From Thermodesulfovibrionia bacterium (GTDB lineage: Bacteria > Nitrospirota > Thermodesulfovibrionia > UBA6902), in assembly GCA_030646035.1 (NCBI GenBank), contig JAUSMY010000023.1, positions 62,001 through 126,000 on the forward strand: a stretch of 64,000 bases of DNA, given 5' to 3'. The position numbers and the translations under genes are program-made. Every line of letters begins with the position of its first letter. Within the stretch, counting starts at the first letter, position 1. Under the pieces are notes generated by a model, which saw nothing but the letters and a program-made list of their open reading frames with translations, made no database searches and had not been told where the DNA came from. Positions 18,229 to 27,503 of this stretch are shown here, in pieces.

Positions 18229-21200
18229 ATGAGACTTCTTAAATCAAAAATAAAAGAACTGCATCTGCGCACTCCTCTGAGCATTAAGATGGCCATAGTG
18301 ACCATCCTGGCAGGGTTCAGCGCCTCACTCTTTTTTGAGAGGATCCAGGGCGAACAGATCAGCAGGCACTCAATAATTCAGCTTGCGGTCATTATCCTGG
18401 CGGTGACGCTTGTAGTGCTCTGGATAACAGTGCGTATACAGAGATTAACAAAGCGTGTTTCCGACTTCTCCAGAAATACACTGGGGATAAAGACGCAGCA
18501 GGTGCTCAAAGGCGACCAGCTTTATATACTTGAGACGAGATTTCAGGATCTTACAGATGAGATAATAGGCGCGCGCGAAGCATTGAGGATCGAGGCGGAG
18601 AAGAAGCTGCTGCTTGAGAAGAGGCAGGTGGAGATGGCTGAGAAAGAGAATCATCTTAAGCTGCTTCAGTCCGTAACAAATGCCGTCGGCGTCGGCGTAA
18701 TTAACATGACTTCCTCAGGGATGAAGGCTGCCAACAGCCAGATGGAGGCATTTGCCGAGATGTGCGGGGATATCTCAGCCTTTAAGATAGATGGGGAGGA
18801 GATCATTGAGCGCATCCTGCTGGATAAGGACGGCAATGAGCATATCTTCAGCATAAGCGGGCCTGATATCTTCACTGAAGAGAAGGTCCTGCTGGTAAGG
18901 GATATAACCGAACTTAAGCTGGCTGCCAAAAAACTTGAGAAGGACCGCCATATGCAGGGTGTCATAAGCACGGTGCTCAGGATATCTCTTACGCCTGTTT
19001 CGCTTGAAGACCAGCTTGAGCAGACGCTCGGCGTGCTCTTTTCGCTTCCATGGCTTGATGAAAGCTCAAACGGATGCATATATCTCGCGGATGAAGACGC
19101 GGAGATGCTTTTTATGAAAGCAAAGTACAGACTTCCGCAAAAGATCTCACATACCTGTTCGGTTGTTCCTTTTAACGAATGTTATTGCGGCAAGGCAGCT
19201 TCAACAAGGCAGATAATTTTTAATGAATGGGCTGACAGGTGCAGTTTTGATGCTGCTGATAATACCCGTAAGCAGAGCCAGTACTGCATTCCTATACTCT
19301 TTGGCAATAAGATCAACGGCGTAATGAACCTGTATCTTGGCGAGGGGTACCAGAGGAACCGCAGGGACGAGGACTTTTTCCTTGCCATTGCCAATACATT
19401 GGCCGGAATAATTGAGCACAAGAGTGCAGAGGCTGAGCTCGAGAAGGCGAGGGAGGCCGCAGAGGCGGCTTCTATGGCCAAGAGCGAGTTCCTTGCCAAT
19501 ATGAGCCATGAGATACGCACTCCTATGAACGCCATCATCGGCATGACAGAGCTTACGATTGATACGAACCTCACTCCTGAACAGAATGAGTATCTTAAGA
19601 TAGTCCAGTCAAACTCTGAAGCGCTTCTCTCCCTCATCAATGATATTCTCGATATCTCCAAGATAGAGGCGGGCAACATGGAGCTGGAGCACATTCCATT
19701 TGACCTTAAGGAGGTTGTAGAGGGTGTCGCAGAGGGGCTTAATGTAAGGGCCAAGGATAAAGAGGTGGAGCTGATATGTTATGTTGACCCCGGCATCACA
19801 TCATCCACTGTTCTTGGAGACCCAACCAGGCTTCGTCAGGTACTTATAAACCTTATGGGTAACGCGCTTAAATTCACTGAAAAGGGAGAGGTCGTGCTCA
19901 AGGTTGAACTCTCGCCGTCTTATACTGACCAGATAAAAAAAGTCGTCGGGCTTCACTTCATGGTCACGGACACAGGGGTCGGGATATCAGAAGCTGATAT
20001 AGCGAAGATCTTTGATAAGTTCACGCAGGCTGACTCATCAACCACCAGAAAGTACGGAGGAACCGGACTCGGCCTGAGCATATCAAAGCTTCTCATAGAG
20101 ATGATGGGCGGGAAGATATGGGCAGAGAGCACGATCGGCAAAGGCAGCGCTTTCCATATTGTTTTATCACTTCCTTATGAAGAAGAGCCCGGAGAGTTGA
20201 GAAAGATAGAGTATGCCTATCCTGATTTCAAAGAGATAACAGCGCTTGTTGTCGATGACAGCAGCACCAACAGGTTTATCCTGCAGAAGATACTCGGCGC
20301 GTGGGGATTTAACGTTGACGAGGCGGTCAGCGGGAAAGATGCGTTATCCATTCTGCAGTCAGGCCAAAAAAATTATAATCTTCTTATTCTTGACTATCAA
20401 ATGCCTGAGATGGACGGAATCGAGGTTGTTGAGGCGCTGCGGAGCGACAAAAAGTTCAAGGACCTTAAGATCTTGATCCTCTCCTCCTGGGGCAGGATAA
20501 ACCCCGGCTTGATGAAGAAGCTCAAGATCTGCGAAGCGCTGGTAAAGCCTGTTAAGCAGTCAAGCCTCTTTAATACGCTGCTAAAGGTACTGCGTATTAA
20601 TGTACATGACCAGGCTGTGGTTCCAAAGAGAGAGATAGAGATCATTGACGAGAAGGGGCATATCAAGATACTGCTTGCCGATGACAATCCTGACGGCCAG
20701 AAACTTGCAAGAAAATTCCTTGAGAGCGCAGGCTTTGTAGTGGATACGGCAGATAACGGAAGGGATGTTGTTGAGGCGTTTAGAAAATATCATTTTGACC
20801 TGATACTGATGGATATCCAGATGCCGCAGATGGACGGATTTGAAGCAACCCGGCATATAAGGATGCTTGAAAAGGGCGGGAGGAGGACTCCTGTAATAGC
20901 CCTAACAGCCCATGCGATGAAGGGCTATCGTGAAAAATGCATGGAGAATGATATGGATGACTATATCACCAAGCCGCTGAACAGGAAGATCCTGCTGGAT
21001 ACCGTTGATAAATGGCTCGATATGTATCCTGTTATCCTGGTTGTGGATGATATAAAGGACAACAGGAGCCTCATTGAGAACTATCTCAAGGGTGAAAACT
21101 GCAGGCTGATATCTGCTTCGAACGGAAAAGAGGCGGTTGACATATTTAAGAAACAGAGGGTGTCGCTGATACTCATGGATATGGAGATGCCTGAGATGGA

Positions 21201-21741
21201 CGGTTATGCGGCAACAAGCAATATCAGGGGGCTTGAAGGCGGCGCGAACCTGCCTATCGTTGCCATGACCGCGCACGATGGGACAGGCGAGGTTAGAAAG
21301 TGTCTCCAGGCCGGCTGCACTTCCCACCTGGCAAAACCTATCAGAAAGGCTGCTCTTCTGCAGGCGATACAGGAATATCTCAGAGGGAAAAAGCCCGCTC
21401 TGCCTGAGGCTTCAGCCGCAGACGGGACATATGGCGATAATGTTGTCTATATCGATCCTGACCTTCAGGACCTGATACCGGATTTCCTTGACAGCATGAA
21501 GAAAGAGGTTGAGAAGATAGGCGCCATGCTCAGCAAGAATGATCTCAATGAGATACAGAGGATAGGCCACAGCCTTAAGGGAACAGGCGGCAGCTATGGC
21601 TTCAATGAGATAACAGATATCGGGAAAGAGATGGAAGAGGCTGCAAAAAACAGTGATAAAGAGGCTATAATTAAACTCAACAGCCGTCTTGATAATTATC
21701 TTTCAACCGTCAAGATACATATGAGAGATGAACAGCCATGA
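18229..21741 (+). CDS. Hybrid sensor histidine kinase with three receivers and Hpt
   Basis: 1170-residue membrane phosphorelay protein. Order: two N-terminal membrane helices (about 22-39 and 52-69, almost no periplasmic loop), coiled coil (about 120-148), PAS-like segment, GAF-like domain (about 250-400), HisKA with [15 protein letters not shown] (H427), HATPase_c with [13 protein letters not shown] and GTGLGLSI, receiver 1 (D722, [14 protein letters not shown]), receiver 2 (D862, LADDNP, MDIQMP), receiver 3 (D984, VVDDIK, MDMEMP) and a C-terminal Hpt with [14 protein letters not shown] (H1114). All phosphoacceptors look intact. The next gene, a REC-GGDEF protein, overlaps by 4 bases and is the likely output. 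Confidence 0.92.
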   Translation: MRLLKSKIKELHLRTPLSIKMAIVTILAGFSASLFFERIQGEQISRHSIIQLAVIILAVTLVVLWITVRIQRLTKRVSDFSRNTLGIKTQQVLKGDQLYILETRFQDLTDEIIGAREALRIEAEKKLLLEKRQVEMAEKENHLKLLQSVTNAVGVGVINMTSSGMKAANSQMEAFAEMCGDISAFKIDGEEIIERILLDKDGNEHIFSISGPDIFTEEKVLLVRDITELKLAAKKLEKDRHMQGVISTVLRISLTPVSLEDQLEQTLGVLFSLPWLDESSNGCIYLADEDAEMLFMKAKYRLPQKISHTCSVVPFNECYCGKAASTRQIIFNEWADRCSFDAADNTRKQSQYCIPILFGNKINGVMNLYLGEGYQRNRRDEDFFLAIANTLAGIIEHKSAEAELEKAREAAEAASMAKSEFLANMSHEIRTPMNAIIGMTELTIDTNLTPEQNEYLKIVQSNSEALLSLINDILDISKIEAGNMELEHIPFDLKEVVEGVAEGLNVRAKDKEVELICYVDPGITSSTVLGDPTRLRQVLINLMGNALKFTEKGEVVLKVELSPSYTDQIKKVVGLHFMVTDTGVGISEADIAKIFDKFTQADSSTTRKYGGTGLGLSISKLLIEMMGGKIWAESTIGKGSAFHIVLSLPYEEEPGELRKIEYAYPDFKEITALVVDDSSTNRFILQKILGAWGFNVDEAVSGKDALSILQSGQKNYNLLILDYQMPEMDGIEVVEALRSDKKFKDLKILILSSWGRINPGLMKKLKICEALVKPVKQSSLFNTLLKVLRINVHDQAVVPKREIEIIDEKGHIKILLADDNPDGQKLARKFLESAGFVVDTADNGRDVVEAFRKYHFDLILMDIQMPQMDGFEATRHIRMLEKGGRRTPVIALTAHAMKGYREKCMENDMDDYITKPLNRKILLDTVDKWLDMYPVILVVDDIKDNRSLIENYLKGENCRLISASNGKEAVDIFKKQRVSLILMDMEMPEMDGYAATSNIRGLEGGANLPIVAMTAHDGTGEVRKCLQAGCTSHLAKPIRKAALLQAIQEYLRGKKPALPEASAADGTYGDNVVYIDPDLQDLIPDFLDSMKKEVEKIGAMLSKNDLNEIQRIGHSLKGTGGSYGFNEITDIGKEMEEAAKNSDKEAIIKLNSRLDNYLSTVKIHMRDEQP

Positions 21742-22631
21742 ATGATAATAAAAATTTAGTCCTTATCATAGACGATGACCTGCCGCTCACAAGGCTCATA
21801 GACCTTAAATTGAAGAAGGCAGGTTTTGCGACGCTTACCGCAATGGACAGCAGCAGCGCCATGGAGGCTTTGTCCAAAAACCATGTGGATCTTATTATCT
21901 GTGATATTCAGATGCCCGGAACGAGCGGTTTTGAATTCCGCGAGAATATACTCAATAAGTCCGAGACCAGGGATATCCCTTTCATCTTTCTTACGGCAAG
22001 CTCCGAGTCTGTGGACCAGGTCAAGGGATTCCGCCTGAGGGTGGATGATTATATTACCAAGCCGTTCGACCCGTCCATCCTTGTCGCCCGCGTACGGTCT
22101 GTGATCGAGCGGCATGCGACATTCACAGAGAGGTCCAGTATTGACCAGCTTACAGGGCTTCTGAACCGTCAGGCGCTTGAGCAAAGGGTGGAGAAAGAGC
22201 TTTCACGCATCGGCCGCTACGGCGGCGGCATATCGATCGTCTTTATTGATATAGATAATTTCAAAGGAGTAAATGACCAGCATGGCCATTCCATCGGCGA
22301 CATTGTGCTTATACAGCTTGGCCAGCTCTTTCAGCAGAAGCTGAGGACCATTGATTTCGCAGGGCGCTACGGTGGCGAGGAGTTCGTGCTCTGCCTTATA
22401 AACTCAGACAAGGAAGGCGCCATGGAGTTGACCAAAAGGCTTCTTTCATCATTTCGAGAGACCCCTGTAAGCGACGCAAAACTTCTCTGCACCTTCAGCG
22501 CGGGCATAGCCTCTGCGCCTGAGGACGGCGCCAGTTTTTCAGTCCTCTGCAATAAGGCTGATGAAGCGATGTATATCTCAAAAAAGGAAGGGAAGAACAG
22601 GGTCACTTCATGGAAAGAGGGGGAGAAATAA
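21738..22631 (+). CDS. Response regulator diguanylate cyclase (REC-GGDEF)
   Basis: 297 residues: receiver domain (about 6-120; [11 protein letters not shown], phospho-Asp in [10 protein letters not shown], Lys in DDYITKPFD) followed by a GGDEF domain (about 135-295) with [21 protein letters not shown] and the active-site loop [10 protein letters not shown]. The intact GGEEF predicts synthesis of cyclic di-GMP. No RxxD inhibitory-site motif stands out just before the loop. Start overlaps the hybrid kinase stop (ATGA) and its end overlaps manC by 22 bases, so sensing, c-di-GMP output and sugar-nucleotide synthesis form one transcription unit. Confidence 0.92.
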   Translation: MNDNKNLVLIIDDDLPLTRLIDLKLKKAGFATLTAMDSSSAMEALSKNHVDLIICDIQMPGTSGFEFRENILNKSETRDIPFIFLTASSESVDQVKGFRLRVDDYITKPFDPSILVARVRSVIERHATFTERSSIDQLTGLLNRQALEQRVEKELSRIGRYGGGISIVFIDIDNFKGVNDQHGHSIGDIVLIQLGQLFQQKLRTIDFAGRYGGEEFVLCLINSDKEGAMELTKRLLSSFRETPVSDAKLLCTFSAGIASAPEDGASFSVLCNKADEAMYISKKEGKNRVTSWKEGEK

Positions 22632-24025
22632 ATATCCATCCGATCCTTCTGGCAGGCGGAACAGGCACAAGGCTATGGCCTGTTTCAAGGGAGTTATTCC
22701 CTAAGCAGCTTGTGAACCTTGTCGGAGATGAATCGCTTATACAGAACACGATCAAGAGGCTCTCACCTACAGTCGACCTTGAGAGGCTGAAGATAGTCTG
22801 CGGCAAAGAACATTTATTTGAGATCGCAAGGCATCTTGAGGCGCTTGGAATATCCTCAGAAGGAAAGATAATCACCGAACCATGCGGAAGAAACACCGCG
22901 CCCGCGATATTACTGGCAATCCTTAATATCTTAAAGACCGAAGAGGATGCGGTCCTGCTGGTATTCCCTTCAGACCATGTGATAAAGGATCTTCAGGGTT
23001 TTCATGAAAGGCTTGAGGCTGCGGTAAGGCTTGCAGAAAAAGACTACGTCGTTACCTTCGGAATAAAACCTGACAGGCCTGAGACCGGCTACGGCTACAT
23101 AGAAGGCGTGGGAGCTGTAGAGGAAGGAGCGCTCAGGGTCAAGAGGTTTGTTGAGAAGCCGGATCTTGAGACTGCAAAGGATTATCTCAGCAAGGGGAAC
23201 TTCTTCTGGAACAGCGGCATGTTCGCATTTAAGGCATCTGTAATGCTTATGGAGTTTGCAGATGCAGAGCCGGAACTTTTAGAGAGCATGCGCGCGATAT
23301 TGTCAGGCAAGGGGCCTGTCTCTATGGACAGCTATGCGGCGCTGCCCAATATCTCCATTGATTACGCTATCATGGAGAAGACCAAAAGAGGTGTCGTGCT
23401 CCCGTCAGACTTCGGGTGGAGCGATATCGGGACATGGGAGACTCTTTATAATTTTCTTCCGAAAGACTCCGATGATAATGTTGTGGAAGGGGATGTCATA
23501 TTAAAAGATACAAGACACAGTTTTGTCAGGGGCGGCAACAGGCTGGTTGTTGTGACAGGGCTTGAGAATGTAGTTGTTATTGATACTCCTGATACCGTCT
23601 TTGTCTCAGACCTTGAGAAGAGCAAGGATGTAAAAAATATAGTCGCTGAATTGAAGGAGAAAGGCCGCGAGGAGTACAAGTCACATAGCACTGTCTATCG
23701 TCCTTGGGGGACATACACTATCCTTGAAGAGATGGAACATACAAAGATAAAACGTATCGTTGTTTATCCCGGTGCAAAGCTCTCTCTGCAGATGCATCAT
23801 CACAGAAACGAACACTGGGTCGTTGTAAGAGGTATCGCAAAGATAATCAACGGCGACCACGCAATTATCCTCAAAGAGAACCAGTCAACCTACGTCCCTA
23901 AAGAGAACCGCCACCGCCTTGAGAACCCGGGCAAAGAGCCCCTTCATATAATCGAGGTTCAGATGGGCGATTATCTTGGAGAGGATGATATCGTGAGATT
24001 TGATGATGATTTCGGCAGAGAGTAG
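22610..24025 (+). CDS. manC: Mannose-1-phosphate guanylyltransferase / mannose-6-phosphate isomerase
   Basis: Makes GDP-mannose for surface polysaccharides. 471 residues. The nucleotidyltransferase (about 1-345) has PILLAGGTGTRLWPVSRE, FPKQLV, EPCGRNTAPA, FPSDHVI and FVEKPD. The type II phosphomannose isomerase cupin (about 360-471) has VYRPWGTYTILEE, GAKLSLQMHHHRNEHW and the metal-ligand His cluster. The start inside the preceding gene is the only in-frame ATG. Its coupling to a diguanylate cyclase suggests exopolysaccharide control. Confidence 0.94.
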   Translation: MERGGEINIHPILLAGGTGTRLWPVSRELFPKQLVNLVGDESLIQNTIKRLSPTVDLERLKIVCGKEHLFEIARHLEALGISSEGKIITEPCGRNTAPAILLAILNILKTEEDAVLLVFPSDHVIKDLQGFHERLEAAVRLAEKDYVVTFGIKPDRPETGYGYIEGVGAVEEGALRVKRFVEKPDLETAKDYLSKGNFFWNSGMFAFKASVMLMEFADAEPELLESMRAILSGKGPVSMDSYAALPNISIDYAIMEKTKRGVVLPSDFGWSDIGTWETLYNFLPKDSDDNVVEGDVILKDTRHSFVRGGNRLVVVTGLENVVVIDTPDTVFVSDLEKSKDVKNIVAELKEKGREEYKSHSTVYRPWGTYTILEEMEHTKIKRIVVYPGAKLSLQMHHHRNEHWVVVRGIAKIINGDHAIILKENQSTYVPKENRHRLENPGKEPLHIIEVQMGDYLGEDDIVRFDDDFGRE

Positions 24026-24049
24026 TTTTTAGTCGTTCACGGGAGGGTA

Positions 24050-24490
24050 ATGTTTAAGAAGGATGAAGTGGTTTCAGGCAACGTTGCTGTGCAGCTGATG
24101 CCTGACAATATCATAGTAACTTTCTTAGACATGAAAGGTAAGGTTGTTACATGGTCATCTACACTTGCTCAGGGGTTTAAGGGCGAGTGGAGAACAACAC
24201 CTCAGGCTGCGAAAAAAGCTGCAGCTGCTGCTGCGAAAAAAGCGACATATGCCGGGATGTTTGAAGTTAATATTTATATAAAGAATGATTACGGCGATGA
24301 AAAGGATATGGTTATTAAGGCTGTTATTGAAGGTATCTTATCCGCCGGGATCAAGATCCAGATGGTATATGATAAACACGGTGTCAGGATCAGGCACGAT
24401 AGGGAGAAGAAGCCGGTCAAGGGGGATGTCTTTGTGCTGGAGAAGTACATTGAGAGGTTAAAAGAGTGGTGGAGGATGCTGTGGTGGTGA
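24050..24490 (+). CDS. Divergent ribosomal protein uS11 (S11) paralogue
   Basis: 146 residues, preceded by GGGAGGGTA. Residues about 10-118 line up with uS11 throughout: NIIVTFLDMKGKVVTWSS, GFKGEWRTTPQAAKKAA (uS11: GF.GSRKSTPFAAQ.AA), AAAKKATYAGMFEVNIYIK, then VIKAVIEGILSAGIKIQMVYD (uS11: ..I.AL.AAG..I..I.DVTP). The strictly conserved tail of true uS11, PHNGCRPPKKRRV, is replaced by HGVRIRHDREKKPVKG plus a Trp-rich end (EWWRMLWW). It is not in a ribosomal operon, so it is unlikely to be the ribosomal copy. An RNA-binding or specialised-ribosome role is conceivable; function unknown. Confidence 0.75.
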   Translation: MFKKDEVVSGNVAVQLMPDNIIVTFLDMKGKVVTWSSTLAQGFKGEWRTTPQAAKKAAAAAAKKATYAGMFEVNIYIKNDYGDEKDMVIKAVIEGILSAGIKIQMVYDKHGVRIRHDREKKPVKGDVFVLEKYIERLKEWWRMLWW

Positions 24491-24493
24491 TTA

Positions 24494-24522
24494 TTGCTTT
24501 ATGTTTATCAGCTTTTTATAAT
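24494..24522 (+). promoter_or_regulatory. Strong candidate sigma-70 promoter
   Basis: TTGCTT (24494-24499), 17-bp spacer, TATAAT (24517-24522), 48 bases before ATG 24570. It has the same hexamers and spacing as the promoter at 10471. Confidence 0.55.
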
Positions 24523-24569
24523 AGCAACAGAATTTATAACATTGAGATGGAATCGATAAAGGGGCTGTC

Positions 24570-25139
24570 ATGAAAATTGGAAAGATCCTTGGTGAAGAGT
24601 TAAGCAGTTCTGTTAAGGAAATTCGGCAGGATACACATAATTACGCTGAATTAGTATTCTTCAGTAAAGACATTTCCAACTGGCATCAGATCTTATCTGG
24701 CAAATTTGGACATCCGGTGATTTTGGAAGACAGGATGGAACCTGAAGGCCCTGTAGATAACGCGTTACAGGAAAAGACGCCTATCAAAGTTCTTTCAGAC
24801 TACATTGGAGGGGTGCGCGAAGGCCAGTCCATCTACTACGGAACGCATGATGCCTCTAAGGTATTGATCATGATGTGGCCCTGGAAAGATAAAAACCATG
24901 TCACACTGAAGAAGCTCTCTTATAATGAAGATATATTAAATGCAGATGAGCGCAGGATATATCAGAGAAGGGCGCTCAGGGAGCGGAGAAGGATGGGAAG
25001 CTCCCTCAAACCTAAATGTCCTAACAGAAGATACCGCACGAGGAGAGTCTATCAGGAAAGAAGGTTCATGCCGCTTTTATTGATCCAGGAGCTGAATAAG
25101 ATGTCTGTTGTTGATAATAATGCCGCAGGAAATGCTTAG
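24570..25139 (+). CDS. Hypothetical protein with Arg-rich C-terminal region
   Basis: 189 residues, not recognised. AAGGGG lies 7 bases before the ATG. The N-terminal two thirds look globular and mixed alpha/beta (AELVFFSKDISNWHQILSGKFGHP, IGGVREGQSIYYG, KVLIMMWPWKDK). Residues about 128-168 are strongly basic (ERRIYQRRALRERRRMG, NRRYRTRRVYQERR), followed by a short neutral tail. The basic stretch suggests nucleic-acid or membrane-surface contact. It has its own good promoter and lies next to the uS11 paralogue, so a shared RNA context is possible but unproven. Confidence 0.65.
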   Translation: MKIGKILGEELSSSVKEIRQDTHNYAELVFFSKDISNWHQILSGKFGHPVILEDRMEPEGPVDNALQEKTPIKVLSDYIGGVREGQSIYYGTHDASKVLIMMWPWKDKNHVTLKKLSYNEDILNADERRIYQRRALRERRRMGSSLKPKCPNRRYRTRRVYQERRFMPLLLIQELNKMSVVDNNAAGNA

Positions 25140-25226
25140 ATCTTTCTGAATTAAACCGTAACACTTTTTGTGACCGATCCAGCTTTTCATTCCTCTGATG
25201 TTGCCCTGCTATTTTCTCCCCAACTT

Positions 25227-25247
25227 GAAATCACAATTTGTGATTTC
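25227..25247. promoter_or_regulatory. Perfect palindrome upstream of the Bro-N gene, possible operator
   Basis: GAAATCACAA-T-TTGTGATTTC, 10-bp arms around a single base, 156 bases before the gene. The rest of the 263-base gap (25140-25402) is A+T-rich with no other clear structure. Confidence 0.5.
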
Positions 25248-25402
25248 AGCTTCTCATTGATATTCCCAAGACACTCATAACTGACTATTTTATTTCAAGA
25301 TAATGAATTAATCCGGATGATGTTAGACACAAATAAATGTCTTGGCAAAAATCATTTTTAGGAATAGAATAAGGCATTATTCTTTTGGTCATAAGGAGGC
25401 AG

Positions 25403-26230
25403 ATGGAAACTAACATAGCAGTTTTTAGAGGGAAGGGGATCAGGAAGACTATTCATAAGAATGAATGGTGGTTTTCTGTCATAGATGTATGCGGAGCGCT
25501 TACGGAAAGCCCCGATGCAGGCGCATACTGGAGGAAGTTGAAACAAAGACTTAAAAAAGAAGGGAGCGAGGTCGTGACATTTTGTCACGGACTGAAATTA
25601 CCAGCTGCTGATGGAAAAAATTACGAAACTGACTGCGCAAATACAGAAGGTATATTCCGCTTTATCCAATCCATCCCATCCCCTAAGGCTGAGCCTTTTA
25701 AACGCTGGCTGGCTAAAGTGGGCTATGAACGCGTGCAGGAAATTGAAAATCCTGAACTCGGAACAAAGCGGACAAGGGAATTGTATAAGGCAAAGGGTTA
25801 TTCTGATGAATGGATAGAAAAGCGTATGCGCGGCATTGCTATCAGGGAAGAGCTTACGGACGAATGGAAGAAGAGAGAAGTGAAAGAGAAGAGGGAATAT
25901 GAGATACTTACCGCCGAGATCGCAAAGGCTGCATTCGGCGTAACCCCGGGTCAGCATAAGAAATTAAAAGGGTTGAAACGCGAGAACCTGAGAGACCATA
26001 TGAATGACCTTGAGTTGATCTTCTCGATGCTTGGCGAAGCTGCCACGACAGAGATAACCAGAGTTGATGATGCAAAAGGTTTTCATGAGAGCAAACATTC
26101 AGCGCGCAAGGGCGGCGAGGTTGCAGGCATGGCGAGAAAAGACCTTGAGAAGAAGACTGGCAAGAGGGTTGTGTCAAAAGAGAATTATCTTGAGACTCCT
26201 GAAAAGGTTAAGAGGCTGAAAGGTAGATAA
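25403..26230 (+). CDS. Bro-N (phage antirepressor-type) domain protein
   Basis: 275 residues from ATG 25403; AAGGAGG lies only 3 bases upstream, so a TTG start at 25385 is an alternative. The Bro-N domain covers about residues 1-110 (IAVFRGKGIRKTIHKNEWWFSVIDVC, GAYWRKLKQRLKKEG, LPAADGK, GIFRFIQSIPSPKAEPFKRWLA). The rest is helical and charged (AFGVTPGQHKKLKGLKRENLRDHMNDLELIF, ARKGGEVAGMARKDLE). Bro-N domains bind DNA and are frequent in phages and mobile regions, but solitary chromosomal copies like this are common in Nitrospirota. No phage structural genes are nearby. Convergent with tyrS, 10 bases apart. Confidence 0.85.
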   Translation: METNIAVFRGKGIRKTIHKNEWWFSVIDVCGALTESPDAGAYWRKLKQRLKKEGSEVVTFCHGLKLPAADGKNYETDCANTEGIFRFIQSIPSPKAEPFKRWLAKVGYERVQEIENPELGTKRTRELYKAKGYSDEWIEKRMRGIAIREELTDEWKKREVKEKREYEILTAEIAKAAFGVTPGQHKKLKGLKRENLRDHMNDLELIFSMLGEAATTEITRVDDAKGFHESKHSARKGGEVAGMARKDLEKKTGKRVVSKENYLETPEKVKRLKGR

Positions 26231-26240
26231 AGGGATGACA

Positions 26241-27458
26241 TTACTTCTTAGCCACTATCTTCAAAAACCGTCTCTTCCCTACTTTTAACAAATACTCACC
26301 TGCAGGAAGTTTCTTATCAGGGTCATCGCACTTCTCATCATCAACCTTCACACCGCCCTGCTGCATGAGCCTTATGGCCTCTCCGGTGCTTTTGACTGAG
26401 CCTGAATCTTTTAGAACTTTGGGAAGCCAGAAGTCATTATCATCTTCAAGTGTGTAGACAGGAACATCATCGGGTATGCCATGATCTTTAAAGATGCTGT
26501 CAAACTCTTCCTTTGCCTTGAGCGCTTCGTCTTTGCTGTGATACCTCTCAGTTATCTCAAGGGCAAGTTCTTCTTTTGCCTTCTTCGGGTGGACGGAACC
26601 GTCTTTCAAGCCCTCTTTTAATTTGGCCAGTTCATCAACAGATATATGGCTCAAGAGTTCATAGTACTTGATCATGAGTTCATCGCTGATGGAGAGGATC
26701 TTTCCGTATATATCTTTTGCAGGTTCTGAGATGCCGATGTAGTTTCCGAGGCTCTTTGACATCTTCTTTATGCCGTCTGTCCCCTCAAGAAGCGGCATGA
26801 TGACAAGCACCTGCGGCTCCTGCCCGTCCTTCTCCTGAAGCTCTCTGCCCATCAGGAGGTTAAACCTCTGGTCTGTGCCTCCAAGCTCGACATCAGACTG
26901 AAGCACAACTGAATCATATCCCTGAAGGAGCGGGTACATGAACTCATGGATGCCGATGGAGTTATTGTTTGCGAACCTCTTTTTAAAGTCATCCCGCTCA
27001 AGCATGCGGGCAACGGTCTGTTTTGCCTGAAGCTTTATGATCTCCATGGTGGATAACTTGTCGAGCCATTCACTGTTGAAGCGTATCTCGGTCTTGTTTG
27101 GGTCAAGCACCTTAAAGACTTGGGTCTTGTATGTCTCCGCATTCTTCAAGACCTCTTCCTTTGTAAGCGGCTTTCTTATCTCGTTTCTCCCTGTGGGGTC
27201 GCCTATCATTCCTGTCAGGTCGCCGATGATGAGGGTGAGTTGATGCCCGATGTCCTGGAGCTGCCGCATCTTCTGAAGGAGCACAGTATGTCCGAGATGG
27301 ATATCTGGAGCGGTAGGATCAAAACCGACCTTCAGCTTTAAAGGCTTCTTCTCTTTATAAGAGCGCTCGAGCTTTTTGAGAAGCTCCTTTTCAAGCAGGA
27401 TCTCAAATGTTCCCCTCTTGAATATCTTCAGCTGTTCTTCCGGTTTTAGCATTGTCAT
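26241..27458 (-). CDS. tyrS: Tyrosyl-tRNA synthetase
   Basis: Class Ic synthetase charging tRNA-Tyr. 405 residues, of the TyrS subgroup with a long N-terminal lead. The HIGH motif is HLGHT (in [14 protein letters not shown]), the KMSKS motif is KMSKSLG, and the tyrosine pocket shows [13 protein letters not shown] and [22 protein letters not shown]-terminal S4-like RNA-binding domain ([30 protein letters not shown]) ends the chain. Start Met 27458 or 27452 cannot be distinguished. Confidence 0.96.
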   Translation of the reverse strand: MTMLKPEEQLKIFKRGTFEILLEKELLKKLERSYKEKKPLKLKVGFDPTAPDIHLGHTVLLQKMRQLQDIGHQLTLIIGDLTGMIGDPTGRNEIRKPLTKEEVLKNAETYKTQVFKVLDPNKTEIRFNSEWLDKLSTMEIIKLQAKQTVARMLERDDFKKRFANNNSIGIHEFMYPLLQGYDSVVLQSDVELGGTDQRFNLLMGRELQEKDGQEPQVLVIMPLLEGTDGIKKMSKSLGNYIGISEPAKDIYGKILSISDELMIKYYELLSHISVDELAKLKEGLKDGSVHPKKAKEELALEITERYHSKDEALKAKEEFDSIFKDHGIPDDVPVYTLEDDNDFWLPKVLKDSGSVKSTGEAIRLMQQGGVKVDDEKCDDPDKKLPAGEYLLKVGKRRFLKIVAKK

Positions 27459-27503
27459 AGTTAGAAAAGAATACAGGATTTATGTATGAAGATTCAATAT
27501 CGG

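Noticed and set aside
16891-18305. Long antisense frames across cobA-hemD, hisC and aroA
   Set aside because: They mirror strongly conserved enzymes, lack ribosome binding sites and show no family motifs.
24026-26230. Prophage remnant around the Bro-N gene
   Set aside because: No integrase, structural or lysis genes and no att repeats; solitary Bro-N genes are common in chromosomes.
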